64,000 nucleotides of DNA from Sequoia sempervirens (lineage: Eukaryota > Streptophyta > Pinopsida > Cupressales > Cupressaceae), in contig VDFB02358134.1 in assembly GCA_007258455.2 (NCBI GenBank), forward strand, positions 211,532,026 to 211,596,025. The letters are read 5' to 3'. Of the stretch, positions 11,890 to 23,110 are shown in pieces (the stretch's first letter is position 1; each line of letters starts with the position of its first letter). Both the position numbers and the translations under genes were made by a program. The notes under the pieces were generated by a model. The model saw nothing but the letters and a program-made list of their open reading frames with translations, searched no databases and was not told the origin of the DNA.

Positions 11890-13035
11890 AGATGGGGTGT
11901 AATAGTTGAGGGTTTAGGTTTTGTTGATTTGTTCAAGATTTGTGTTTTGTTGATATTGGGGATCGGTGTTTTGATGTTGAGGATTTATGTTTTGTTGATA
12001 TTGAGGATTCATGTTTTGTTGTCGAGGATTTGTGTTTTATTGATGTTAAAGGATGAGTTTTTTTTTGAGGATTTGTGCTTTGCTAATGTTGAGGGATAAG
12101 GTTTTGTTGTTTTGGAGATTTTGTGTATGAAGGATCATATTGATATTGCATTGTGTTAGGAACTAGATTTTGAAAGTTTAACCCTTGTTGATATTGACTT
12201 TTGTATGAAGGTTTTTTTTCTTGGTAAAAAGCTTTTTTTTAGCATGATATTGTTGAGTCGTGTCTTGAGAAGTGTTTTGTGAAAGGTTTGGATGTGTATT
12301 CTCTTGATTTATGAGTTATTATTGAGGGTGGTTTGTTTGTGTGGTTTGATAGATTGGTGGTTGTTGTGATTGAAGAGATTGATTAGTTTGTTGTGGTTGA
12401 ATAAGTGTATTGTTTAGATTAGGAATAGTATACATGGGTGAAGCCATATGTTGTTGTGGTGGAATGTTAGCATGTAATGGTGGATTTGGTGCAAAGTTTG
12501 GTGGTCTAGGAGGAAGGTTTGACATGTTTTACACTTGTTAAGGTTTTGACCTTGTTGAGGTGCATTTTGTGACTAAGAGGTTTCATACAAGTTCCTTGAT
12601 ACATTTGGTCTCCACGTACTAGCTGAAGAATTATGAGTGACAAGTGGAGTGGTGAATGGGTTGGTTGTTGTGGAAGGTTTTGTGTCGCTAAGACATTATG
12701 ATCCGGTTGGTTTTGTTGGGTTGTAATTGGTTGTTCCATTTGAGATGATTGTCTATACAAGGGATTGAAAACTTACATCTTGCATGAGAAGGATAATTTA
12801 TTTGTGTAAGAAAAGATGGAAATTTCAGTTATCTTATGGGTTGAAATACTTGTTGAACTACCGTGTCTTCATCCTTACAAATAAGGGTTGGATCTATAAG
12901 AGGCTTAACATTTAAATCAATCAATATCTTAGCACCATGTTTGGAAGCCCTATAAAAATAAGTGTTTTGATCATAAGTGAGTAATGCATCAATGACTTTT
13001 AGGACTTGATTTTGAGTTATTTCTAAGATCCTTTA
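11890..13035 (-). pseudogene. Gln/Asn/Pro-rich gag-like coding region, distal part
   Basis: On the reverse strand this region encodes low-complexity protein in several broken frames. Between about 12110 and 11890 a degenerate repeat of the type NPQYQQN recurs. At 12525-12319 a 68-codon frame is Pro/Gln/Asn-rich. Nearer 13000 the translation is more globular. Stops and frameshifts show decay. The low-complexity composition and the polypurine-like tract downstream suggest an old retrotransposon gag or similar element, but no zinc knuckle or other diagnostic motif is seen, so the family is not established. The region was contiguous with 19046-19400 before the 13036-19045 element inserted. Confidence 0.4.
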
Positions 13036-14190
13036 TGTTGGAAATTGGGAACACTGAGAGGGATGGGTGAATTAGTGTTCAATGATACTAACTTAAAAGC
13101 ATATCTAAAATCTATCAATACCAAAAGTAGAACTTCACATAGCATTTCAGATGAAAACATGCAAGACATGTAGACATATTAGTGAACACCATAACACCAG
13201 ATATTTTTACATGGAAAACCTGTTAGGGGAAAAACCATGGTGGAGATCAATCCACAATGTTTTACTCTATTAAAAGTAAATAAAATAGGGGGATGCACTT
13301 GCATTTAGGCACATTTCCTAGAGCTCACTGTTCAAAGAAAAGAGGCTCACTGCCTTATAGATATAATAAAGTTTACAACAAGATTTGAACTGAGAATACA
13401 ACATCAACAAATGTTAGGATTCAATTCCACTGAAGCTTGAGATCAAATTCCGGATCCCTGACTGGATTGCACTTCTGCTATGCTCTGTACTACTTAACAT
13501 ACAAAATCTGTTCTGCTTGCTAACAACTGATCTGCTCTATTTCACTCTCTCCTTATAACTATATTATATCAACCACCATGACTTGCATTTTTCAAACACA
13601 CACACATCCATACGTATCACACATATCCACATGTATCACACATATTCAAATTGATTTATAGATCTCCTTTATATACCCGCTAACGAGAAATTCAAAAGTA
13701 TGTTGACCTCACAATATTATATAATATTTTTCTTTTATGTCAGCTCACATCACCTAATTGAAAGATAAGCGTACCTACACAAGTCGGCTAGACTTTAGTA
13801 GGGACCCAAAACATTAGTAATAGAAAAACACATATTCCCCATAGATCCACAATACATCATACAAAGCATGTCAGCCACAATGGAAAATAAGCCATGAATC
13901 ATGCTACCGAATCTCTTAACTCCAACTTTGACTTAGGTTTATACCACAAAACTCATCAGAGGATAGTATAAATGCTAAGAAAGATTTCCTAGAGGTCCAC
14001 AACATGAAATAATGATTAGGTACAGTGAGCAATATCATGCACAGTTTCACTTGCGCAACCGGATGTCATGCTCTTCAAACTTAATGCCAGTAGAAGTAAT
14101 GCTAATATTATAGATCATACAACTAACTCTAGTTTCCATCAATTACAACACAAGTAGCCAAAAATGATCTCTCAAGTACAAATTCCAACA
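13036..14190 (-). repeat. 3' LTR of the 13-19 kb element
   Basis: The 1,155-bp terminal repeat starts TGTTGGAA and ends TTCCAACA as read on the plus strand. It aligns end to end with 17885-19045, differing by substitutions and small indels, so the insertion is not recent. It contains CA-repeat-like stretches (about 13598-13650). Its outer 0.4 kb (13036-13400) resembles the end of the LTR at 58679-59923, including the shared word CACCATGGTTTTTCCCCTA. Confidence 0.93.
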
Positions 14191-14203
14191 ATCTCCCCCT
14201 TTG
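14191..14203 (-). promoter_or_regulatory. Polypurine tract
   Basis: On the minus strand the sequence AAAGGGGGAGAT abuts the TG of the 3' LTR. This is the usual position and composition of the plus-strand primer site of copia elements. Confidence 0.88.
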
Positions 14204-14519
14204 GCATTGATGGAAACACTTAGTGAAAATGACTAAGTGTCAAAGCCCAAAAACAAAATTATTGCTCCTCTTATGAATATCTGGGAAATTTTCACTCATT
14301 ATCTCCCCCTTTTACATCAATGACAAAGCTTTACTATATCCTCTCTAGAATTCCCTTCCATGGAATTTACTCATATCCCATTCTCTCCCTAACTGATGAT
14401 GCAAAAAATTCATCAAAATTTGAAAATTGTAACAAGAGTTCAGAAAAATATTTTATACCTAGCTTTCATTTTTGGAAGGAATTTCTTCGAGGAATCCACT
14501 ACAATTCCAATTGTAATAA

Positions 14520-15259
14520 TCAAGTTGTTATTTTCTAAGGTTTTGTTAATGATCTGAACAAGCGACTCAGGAATGATGATTGTAGCTTTCAGATTTTCTC
14601 CTGACTTGAGCACCTCAACTATCTGCTCTAGTCTCCCTTCAATTAGGTCTTTTACTTTCTAGAAGGTATCAATAAGAGTATTTCTAGCATAGTGGACCTT
14701 TGTATGCCAATCCTACAGAGCATGAACCTTCTTCTTCACATCTTCATCCATATCCATTGACATATAGTAATCTTGACCGATTTTTACAATCTCATCCTTA
14801 ATTTTCTGCAACTTGTCTTTGTACTTGCCTACCACATGAGGCCACTTTAGACAATAATTGAGTACCTTATTGTCTGAATCAATACAATGTCTCAAAAATT
14901 TTATTTTCTTCTTCAATTTGGAAAGAGATAGCCTAAATTGCATCTTTAAATGAGAAATTATCTCCTCTTTTATGTCCAGAGGTACAGATTCCATAGCTTC
15001 CTTGACACAATCAAATAGTTCTTTTCAGAGAACATCTTGTAGACTTTCCAACTCGGTATTATTATCAACAAAATATCTTCCTAGAGTGTCCTCAGTGACA
15101 TCCTGCTCATAGGATGGTCCATTCAACCATATATCTAATATTTTCTGCATACCACTCTCATCCTGAATTATTTGCACTACCTTTGACTTGAACAAAGCAC
15201 CTTCTTCATCACATCTTTTGCAATTCCCACAACTAGTTCAACTGGTTTTGGTTGATTTT
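14520..15259 (-). pseudogene. C-terminal continuation of the unknown ORF, interrupted
   Basis: Downstream (in the minus sense) of the 318-codon frame, coding-like sequence continues with stops and at least one frame change. A 93-codon piece lies at 14994-14713 and further readable stretches run to about 14520. The composition is Lys/Glu/Ile/Leu-rich and helical, consistent with one longer ancestral protein of very roughly 550 residues together with 15260-16216. No enzymatic motif is visible. It sits directly before the polypurine tract, so this protein occupied the place where copia elements carry integrase and reverse transcriptase. Confidence 0.55.
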
Positions 15260-16216
15260 CTAAAGTAGATCTTTAGAAACCTCATCTTCCACATCCACAA
15301 CTAACTGAACTTTTCCCTTTTCTTCAAACTTTGCTAACTTGGGTACCAGTGGAGTGACATCACCTATATCACTTCCTCTCTTCTTCTTTTTCTTAGCCTT
15401 GTCGAAGGATGAACCACTTTCTATTATCTTTACTGGGATAGGGATAACACCTTCCCAAAACCTTTCTAACATCTTTATAAAAAAGGTTTCATACACTTGT
15501 TCACAATTTTCAAAAGAATTATAATGATTGAAGATTTGTTTACAAACTGGCATATTTTGTCTCCATACTACATTATTTTTCGCAGGGAAACAGTTTAGAA
15601 AATACATCATAATACATATTACTAGAGTGCCAAACCTGAAAGGGTAGTCAATATCCTTCATTAATTGAACATTTTCCATCAGTTGATCCTTTACCAAACT
15701 ACATAGATCAAAATCTTCATTTTCAATTATCCTTTTATGAGCGATATATGCAGCACTTGCCGATGTTGATTCTTCACGGTTTATAAAGAAGATCTTGTAT
15801 GTGATTCCATGTGCCACATACCTTGTCAAAGGATCATTAATCGTCAAAATTAACAAAGCCCTCTGATCTCCCCTTATTTTGGTTAGGGCTTGGACCTCAA
15901 CATTGTGAATTGACTTTTTCTTCAGTAAATCACCAACATTGCATAAGCTCGTTAATTTACTAATCACATCCTTAGTAATTTGATAAGGTTTGTTGAGAGT
16001 GAGGATATCACTACCAAATTTGTTTAAAACAAACTGAATTACTTTAGAATTGACGAAATGAGGATAGTTGTTCCATATATCCAAACTTTTATACTTAGAT
16101 CCTTCAAGCCTTGTAAAATCGGCAAGCGACAACATATTCCTTTCATCCTTAATCTTTTGATTGCTATACTCATCCAGAGTTAAGGTTCCTTTTATTTGCT
16201 TCATTATTTTCTTCAA
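15260..16216 (-). CDS. Unknown 318-aa protein carried by a non-autonomous LTR element
   Basis: An uninterrupted 318-codon frame starts ATG AAG AAA. It is globular from residue 20 to about 270, then Lys-rich (a KKKKK run near residue 275) with an acidic C-terminus. It shows none of the landmarks of gag, protease, integrase, RT or RNase H. Motifs I can point to are a Trp-Asn-Asn-Tyr-Pro-His segment near residue 48 and a hydrophobic Phe/Cys/Ile/Met segment near residues 195-210. By position and style it resembles the helical proteins of unknown role found in some plant non-autonomous retrotransposons, but I cannot name a family. The stop at 15260-15262 is probably a mutation, because coding-like sequence goes on. 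It survives intact although the LTRs have diverged, which is worth testing for selection. Confidence 0.55.
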   Translation of the reverse strand: MKKIMKQIKGTLTLDEYSNQKIKDERNMLSLADFTRLEGSKYKSLDIWNNYPHFVNSKVIQFVLNKFGSDILTLNKPYQITKDVISKLTSLCNVGDLLKKKSIHNVEVQALTKIRGDQRALLILTINDPLTRYVAHGITYKIFFINREESTSASAAYIAHKRIIENEDFDLCSLVKDQLMENVQLMKDIDYPFRFGTLVICIMMYFLNCFPAKNNVVWRQNMPVCKQIFNHYNSFENCEQVYETFFIKMLERFWEGVIPIPVKIIESGSSFDKAKKKKKRGSDIGDVTPLVPKLAKFEEKGKVQLVVDVEDEVSKDLL

Positions 16217-16630
16217 ACAGAGTTCTACCGATTACGCAAGTAGATATGAAATTAATGATCAGCAGAGATACCTAGAAATTCACTGCAAGGATTACCTTTT
16301 ACACCTTCAAAATTTCACAGAAAATGCTCTTGAACTGTTCTTCTTCAATGCACGGTGAAAAATTAGGGTTCCAAGTGACCCTTTTATAACTTACTTTTTT
16401 TCGCATAAAATGTGTTGCCCTAGAAGTTTTGGTCACTCAGCGAATTCAAACAACAAGCAAAAAAATTGACTTTGGACCTATACCATTCAGCCCAATTCAA
16501 CATATGATCAATAAAATTTTCATTCATGAATAAACACAATGACTAACAACATCCAGCAATTCAGAGCCAATTATATATAGGGGGATAAGAGATCTTCATG
16601 AAAAACTCTCCCTAGACCACTGGCCTAATA
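16217..16630. other. Spacer between gag and the unknown ORF in the LTR element
   Basis: About 400 bp with no readable frame on the element's coding strand. It may hold the untranslated leader of the second ORF or the scar of the lost pol region. Confidence 0.45.
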
Positions 16631-17870
16631 TTAATTTTCGGAAGAGCTACCAAAGGGAACTTCCAGTACAATCTTGTTTCCTTCATCAGATTCAATTTTC
16701 TTCATCCATGTTCTCTTCATATGATCTCTTATCTCTTCCACATTTTCCTTTTCTTTTCCTTTATTGTATTTCTGTGAATTTTTTCCTTGATAAACCAGAC
16801 CTCTTTTGTTCAAGTTTATGTTCTAACAAAATTTTACAAGGAGTCCAAGATTGTTATAATTGAAACATACCAGACTATTTTTTTGTACCCGCTATTCCAC
16901 TAATTTCCTCCTGACCTACATTGATTAGCAACATGTCCAAATCTTCCACAAGTATATAATTTAATGTTACTTGTATTAACAGGCATGCTTATGCATTCTA
17001 ATGCCTTATGACCAAACTTTTTGCATTTAAAACATTGACCAGAGAATGATGGAGTACTAGGATTTATCCTACTTCTACACTGAGAAGCCATATGTCCAAA
17101 TTTATTACAAGAAAAGCAATATCCATTAAATCTTCGAGCATTGGGTTGCCTTACCAGATGTCTTCTCCCTTTGTTCTTCTTTGCAGAGTTCTTTTGTTTG
17201 GATCCAAAGCTTTCACCCTTCTCATAGCCAAGACCTCGCTTTTCATTCGTATTCTTCTAACTTTTGGTTATCTCATCAAGCTTAGCTAAACTTATTTTGA
17301 ATTTCTTCTTGAATTCATTCGCAATAGCAAGCTCATTTCCAAGAGTAACTATATGTCTTTCAATCTCATGTTCATAGTTTTTGGCCTATTGCAGCTCAAC
17401 CTCCAACTGAATGGTTCTACAGTTAATTTTGTTGCATTCTTCAAATTTTTCTTTCAAAGACTAGGAAAGACTCTCCTTATTCTTCTTTCTTTGTTCGATC
17501 TCTATGATAAACTTCATTGTCATATATTCCATCTCAACTTTTAGGGCTGCATTTTCCTTGGCTAGCTTTTCACATTCTTCTGTTATTTCTTTTAGGGTTT
17601 GATTCCAATGGGCATCATCCAGACCTTTATTTTCCTTTTTCTTCAACTAATCACACAACTCTTTCATCTTTTCCCTTTACCCATTTATCTTATCCTTCAG
17701 TGATTGAATGAATTTTTCAGCATTTGCAAGATTTTCTTTCCATTCCATGACCTCTTCTTTAGATTGATCAAGATCATCAAGTGCCACCATAAACTACTTT
17801 TTAATACCACCATTTTCCATTGAGATTCAAGATTCACCTCAAGCTGTTAAACTTTTGAAGAGGAACCAGA
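16631..17870 (-). pseudogene. gag: coiled-coil plus zinc knuckles, with stops
   Basis: Reading leftwards from the primer site, the first part (about 17840-17250) encodes a Lys/Glu-rich, heptad-like helical region, including a 61-codon piece at 17646-17461. Then come three zinc knuckles at about 17135-16905. The first two fit C-x2-C-x4-H-x4-C (CFSCNKFGHMASQC and CFKCKKFGHKALEC); the third has lost its first Cys. A basic tail follows to 16631 (60 codons at 16813-16631). Several stops break the frame. The usual copia gag core (FDGxNYxxWK type) is not seen after the primer site, so the N-terminal domain seems to be missing. The tail resembles the linker that precedes protease in copia elements, but the protease is absent. 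Confidence 0.72.
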
Positions 17871-17882
17871 GCTCTGATACCA
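17871..17882 (-). promoter_or_regulatory. Primer-binding site (initiator tRNA-Met type)
   Basis: The minus strand reads TGGTATCAGAGC two bases inside the 5' LTR. This is the classic plant primer site complementary to the 3' end of initiator tRNA-Met, and it fixes the element's orientation as minus. Confidence 0.95.
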
Positions 17883-17884
17883 AT

Positions 17885-19045
17885 TGTTGGACACTGGGAA
17901 CATTGAGAGGGGGGGTGAATCAGTGTTCAATGATACTAACTTAAAAAAATATCTAAAAACTATCAACACCAAAAGTAGAACTTCACATAGCATTTCAGAT
18001 AAAAACATGCAAGACATGAAAACATATTAGTGAACAAAATAACACCAAATAATTTTACGTGGAAACCTTGCTAGGGGAAAAACCATGGTGGAGATCAATC
18101 CACAATGTTTACTCTGTTAAAAGTAAATAAAAGAGGGGAATGCACTTCCATTTAGGAACACTTCCTAGATCTCACTACTCAAAGAAAAGAGGCTCACTCC
18201 ATAATAGATATAATAAAGTTTACAACAAGATTTGAACTGAGAATACAACATCAAAAATGCTAGGATTCAGCACCATTGAAGCTCAAGATCAAATTCTGGA
18301 TCCCTAATTAGATCACACTTCTACTCTTCTCTGCTCTACTTTGTACTGCTTAACATACAAAAATTGTTTTGCTTACTAACAATTGATCTACTCTATTTCG
18401 CTCTCTCCTTATAACTGTATTTTATCAACCACCATGACTTTCATTTTTCGCACACACACACACATCCATATGTATCACACATATCCACGCGTATCACACA
18501 TATATTCAAAATGATTTACGAATCTCCTTTATATACCCGCTAACAAGAAATTCAAAAGTATGTCAACCTCACAATAGGATATAATATTTTTCTTTTATGT
18601 CAGCTCACATCACCTGATTGGAAGATTACCTACACAAGTCAGCTAGACTTTAGTAGGGACCCAAAACATGAGTAGTAGCAAAACACATATTCCACATAGA
18701 TCCACAATACATCATATGAAGCATGTCCACCATAATGGAAAATAAGCCATGAATCATGCTACCGAATCTCTTAACTCCAACTAAAACTTAGGTTTATACC
18801 ACAAAACTCAGAGGAGGATAGTATAAATGTTAAGAAAAATTTCCTAGAGGTCCACACCATGAAATAATGATCCTTTGTAGTGAGCGATATCATGTGCGGT
18901 TTCACTTGCACAACCAGATGTCCTATTCTTCAAACTTACTACTGGTAGAAGTAATGCTAATACTGTGGATCATATTGTTGACTCTAGTTTCCATCAATGA
19001 CAACACAAGTAGCCAAAAATGATCTTTCAAGGCCAAATGCCAACA
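17885..19045 (-). repeat. 5' LTR of the 13-19 kb element
   Basis: The 1,161-bp terminal repeat pairs with 13036-14190 and shares the same TG and CA ends. On the minus strand it begins TGTTGGCATTTGG and contains TGTCATTGAT and ATTAGCATT near its start. Both words also occur near the start of the LTR at 58679. Confidence 0.93.
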
Positions 19046-19400
19046 CTTTCTTCGGTAATTTTTTCATTGAAATTTGATTCTACATATCCATCTTATCCTC
19101 GAGTGGGTTGATTTCCTTGTTGAGAGGTGAGGTTTTGATGTTGAAGATTGACATTTGGTTGGTGTGGAAGATTAGTATTGTGTTTTGGAGGATTCAAATT
19201 TGGTTGTGGAGGAGAAGTAGCATTGTGTTATTGTGAATTCATGTTTGTTTGTTTAGGGATGGAATACCTAGGAGGAGCAATGCTAGAGGGAAATCGCCAT
19301 GTCATTAGTTTTATTTTAAATGCTTGTGGTGTTTGGAACATTAGAACCATTAGGGTTGGATGTCATTTTCTTCTTGTGTTGTGATATTGTGGTTACCATA
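19046..19400 (-). pseudogene. Gln/Pro-rich gag-like coding region, proximal part
   Basis: The reverse strand reads as Pro/Gln/Asn-rich protein in decayed frames from about 19330 to 19050, in the style of 11890-12530. This is the other half of the coding region interrupted by the LTR element at 13036-19045; the CTTTA/CTTTC duplication marks the junction. The element type is uncertain. Confidence 0.4.
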
Positions 19401-20412
19401 AAAGTCACAATAGAACCTAAAGGATGAAAATATTGAGGTGAAGGTGTATGATGTTTTTTGGATTTGGATTTCAAAACAAATTTCAAAGGATGTGTTGATA
19501 AGTATTTTGGACAAAAGGATGATGTTATGTTGATATGGATTGGATGTTTAACCTTTGGAAAAAAGGACTACAAAGTTGATTTGTATTTTTGATGTTTAAA
19601 GATGATGGAATTTGATGTCCATTCCTTTATACAAAAGGATGATGAGAAGGTTGATTGATTGTGCTAGAGATCTCAAGATGTTGATGAAAGATTGGGTTGA
19701 TTCCTTTACTTGAAATAGACTTATGAGTATGAGAAAAGGGAGATGATAGTTATTTTCAAACCTAGAAGGGAGATAGTTCCTACTAAGTTAATGTAAATTC
19801 ACAAGATGAGGATAGATGAGATCACAAGATAATAGCAAGATGATAGGTTGATTTGATATTTTGAGTTGAGGATGGTCTAATAAGATTGATTTTGATTATG
19901 GTTGCTAATTTCAAATGATGTTTGATTAGGTTGATTTTTTGTCCAAAAGGCTATGATGATGTTTCCTAGGAAAACCAAGTTGAAAGGATAGTTTTGATGC
20001 ATGAGAATGAAAAAGGACTATTAGTACTATTTTGAAAAATGTTTCTATTTCTAGGATGATAGGTGTAGTGTCAAAAAATGTTGTCAAATAATATTTTCAC
20101 ACTTGTTTGGACCCTCCTTGTAAAATTGAGCCTAATGATTCCTTGACTTAGTGTTGTAATATGTTTAACACAATCACATTAGGTCTTGGGCCCTTATGAA
20201 CTAATGAATTTAAATAGTACCTTGCTAAAGCGTTGTGAAGTGTTGTAACACTCTTTCACACTTTTCTAAGATTTTTTCTATTAACTAAACCTAATAAACC
20301 TCTTTTTAACCAAAATGTATAAGTTAATCCTATCTTATTTGAAGTGTTGTAAGGTGTTGTAACACACTTCCACACTTTTCTAGAGTTTTCATTAATAACT
20401 AACCCCATTTAT
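19401..20412. other. Unassigned, with a short imperfect direct repeat
   Basis: AT-rich sequence with repeated TTGATGTTGA-like words. Two imperfect copies of a block with GTTGTAACAC and CACACTTTTCTA lie at about 20231-20290 and 20341-20400. There is no coding signal. It probably belongs to the older element that holds the gag-like sequence. Confidence 0.4.
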
Positions 20413-21466
20413 GGGTAAACCCACAAAACTGGTTTACAATTCTAGTGAGGAAGAAAAATTGCAAAAAATGCCTCCATGGAAAAAAATTGTTTTTGTGGGT
20501 TCGAACAAACATTTGGTTTGAGTGAACCCAGGAAATCCCCTTTGAGTGAACCCACTAAATGCTAGGTCCCACCATTCTCAGGAAAAAACTAAAAGGAAAG
20601 CTTTGTGGAAAGGGGGTTCACTCAAACCTTGGTTTGAGCGAACCTCCAATGGGGGTTTGCTCAAACCCCCCTTTTCCCCCTTTCTCCCCCTTTGGCACCA
20701 AAAATATTTAGAATTTTTTCCTTCGAAGCTCAGGTTGAGGATGGAAATGGAGGAGACTTCACAGACCCAACTGGATGATGGTAGTCCTTAGAATGAGCTA
20801 CCCAACGAATAAAATTCTAATATGTTTTGGTTTTATTATAGATTTGTTTTTAGTTTGATTAAACATAGGTTTTTCAACAAACATCAAGCTCTGCGTTCTA
20901 CACAAGTGGAAAAATAGCATATTATCAAAAAAATTTGAAAAATATAGTGCACTAGATATTGATGTCCTTGATCCAACAAAAATAAAATTGAATTTCGAGC
21001 ACATAAAAAAAGTTATGTTGTATGTGGTCCGCCTATGTCTAAATTGTAATTGGTTTGACTTTGAAACTTGATTAAGGAAAAAATATTCAATGAAATGCTA
21101 TGAAACCAATTCCATGCACTAGATATTGTAGTTACAAATCTAAATTCAAAAAAATTAGAATTTTATCCTTCATGGAAAAAAAGTGATGTTGTATATGGTG
21201 AGCATCACTCCTTAAAAATGGCATTTACTAAAAAAAACCAGTTTTCGAAGGAGATGGAAAAAGAAGTGCAATTTGATTCCAATTATTTTGAAAATAAATA
21301 TTTTTAGAATATATATACAAAATTTCACAAATCACTAGTTTGCATCATCTTCAAATTCCTCACGGTTTAGCCGCTATAGGTGCCCGAAAGTGAAAATTTA
21401 GTTAGAAAAAATTAGTTCAGTGTCCAGTTTGGCCAAAAATTGTAAACCAATATTATGGGATCACCC
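20413..21466 (+). mobile_element. 1-kb TIR transposon family, copy 1 (TSD TTAT)
   Basis: The 1,054-bp element has left end GGGTAAACCCACAAAACTGG followed by TTTACAATT and right end (inverted) GGGTGATCCCATAATATTGG followed by TTTACAATT. It is flanked by TTAT at 20409-20412 and 21467-21470. The left third carries palindromic GGTTTGAGYGAACC-type motifs (about 20515, 20540, 20615, 20631). The right third has a conserved CGGTTTAGCCGCTATAGGTG block. It has no transposase-like frame, so it is non-autonomous. Copies at 23111, 29497 and 30638 align over the whole length. Confidence 0.88.
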
Positions 21467-21599
21467 TTATGCTTTAATTAGCCTTATTTTTCATCCACAA
21501 GCCCCATTTAATGCATCTTTTTGAGGAAAATCCTAACAAAAATCAATATCTAATCATAATTCAAGTGTTTCAGGTTAAATGGCCCAGATTTAGTGATTT

Positions 21600-21747
21600 G
21601 GGACTCATTCATCACCTTGGGCGAATGAGTCCCACCTAGGTTTTTGGGTCCCAAACTTGGTTTCACACATTTTTAAGCATTTTTTAAAATGGTGCCATAA
21701 ACTATGCCTAATGGGACTCATTCGCCACCTTGGGCGAATGAGTCCCA
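21600..21747. repeat. Two GGGACTCATTCGCC hairpins
   Basis: At 21600-21633 and 21712-21747 the sequence GGGACTCATTC is followed after a short loop by its inverse GAATGAGTCCC. The second hairpin has a perfect 15-bp stem, TGGGACTCATTCGCC with GGCGAATGAGTCCCA. The two start 113 bp apart. Confidence 0.85.
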
Positions 21748-22527
21748 TGTGGCTCAAAGTCAAAATTAATTCAAATTTTTGGTAGGATTTTATCCTCCTC
21801 GATCTGATGTCAACTTGTAATGTTGTAATTTTAGGAATTTTTGCATATTTAAGCATAAATACAATGTTCATTCACTCATTTTCACCTAAGCATTCAAGAG
21901 ATCACGTAGCAAGTTGAATGAGCATCCTTATAGCATGTTTGAGTTCGCAAGATCATTCAAGCATTCACAAGACAATTCAAGAAAATTCAAGGGCAGATTA
22001 TCAAGCATTTTAGAGCATTATTCAAGAATCAAGTATCATGTCAAAGTTTTCATGTATCATGTTTGTTTTTGAGCTAACAATTGTGATGTAGGGTTTTATG
22101 ATTCAAGCTAGCATTTCATTCAATATCTACATCCATTAGAGCCATCTCATACATGTTTGTAGCGCTTCATTACTAGGGTTTTGAAAATTGCAACATCATA
22201 TTTTTTTCATTAAGCATTCTCCATTCCTATTTCATTCTATTTCAAGGTTTGATTACTAAAACGGGGTTTGACCAAGGTAAACCCCTTTCTACTAAAAAAA
22301 AATTTCCCCTCTCTTTAGTGTGTGATTTGTAAGTTTAAATTGAAGACACATTAATGAGCAAGTGGAGAAGGTTTTCAATGTGCCTAAAGTTGTCAAAGTT
22401 GTCATCCAGCATTGGAGAACACCTACAAGTTGATTTACAGAGATCTAGATTCAAAAATGTGAAGAAGTAGATTGAACAGATTGAGAAGAACAGATTCAGA
22501 CCTTGAAGTCTCAAAAAACCCTAACTA

Positions 22528-22672
22528 GACTAATTCGCCACTTCTAGTGAATGAGTCTCAGTCTAGGTCAAAATTCATATTTTTAGAGATTCGAATACCC
22601 ATTTGCCAGATTCCTATTTCCACATAGAAATCCAAATTTGGGACTGATTCACCCAACTTGGCATATGAGTTC
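22528..22672. repeat. Decayed second pair of ATTCGCC hairpins
   Basis: Weaker versions of the 21.6-kb hairpins lie at 22528-22557 (GACTAATTCGCC ... GTGAATGAGTC) and 22640-22672 (GGGACTGATTCACCC ... ATATGAGTTCC). Their spacing, 112 bp, matches the first pair, which suggests an old duplication of the whole unit. Confidence 0.55.
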
Positions 22673-23110
22673 CAATCAGCATTAAAGTCAAAATTTCTAG
22701 CATTTTAGAGCTCCTTCCAATCTCCTTCAGATTTCTAGGTGCACACATTCCATTATGTAGCTTTTTGTTTTGTTTCATTTGCATCTTTAGGTCATTTAGT
22801 GAAATATTGCATCATATTAGGGTTTAGCATTACATCTTACGTTTCATTTGTCTTTCCAAGTCTTAAATTAGTGGTGAACCCCTCATTTGTTTACATTCAA
22901 CCCCTAAGACAACCCTATTAATAGAAATATCTCTTTCTCCTTTGGATTAAGATCTTTAGGGCTTGTCCTTGAATGAGAGAGAGTGAAGATTGTTGTTCTA
23001 TCTCCCAAGCATAAAATCAAAGCAATTTTCCACCTTTTAAAAGGTTATGATATTTTTTAGATCAAAAAGTTTGTAGGTATGAGAAGAACAAATGTTATAG
23101 AAAAACATGG

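Larger units (their letters stand above)
13036..19045 (-). mobile_element. Complete non-autonomous copia-type LTR retrotransposon
   Basis: The 6,010-bp element lies on the minus strand. Its LTRs are 13036-14190 and 17885-19045, both TGTTGG...CAACA. The primer-binding site TGGTATCAGAGC lies directly inside the right LTR (17882-17871) and the polypurine tract AAAGGGGGAGAT directly inside the left LTR (14202-14191). The flanks are CTTTA (13031-13035) and CTTTC (19046-19050), a 5-bp target-site duplication with one mismatch. The order in transcription is 5' LTR, primer site, coiled-coil gag with zinc knuckles, basic tail, spacer, long unknown ORF, polypurine tract, 3' LTR. No protease, integrase, reverse transcriptase or RNase H motif is present in the 3.7-kb interior, so it must have depended on another element. 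Confidence 0.93.
21467..23110. other. Spacer with four spaced hairpins
   Basis: Noncoding DNA between two copies of the 1-kb family. It holds the inverted-repeat hairpins listed separately and repeated CATTCAAG words at 21885-22030. No other element is recognised. Confidence 0.45.
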
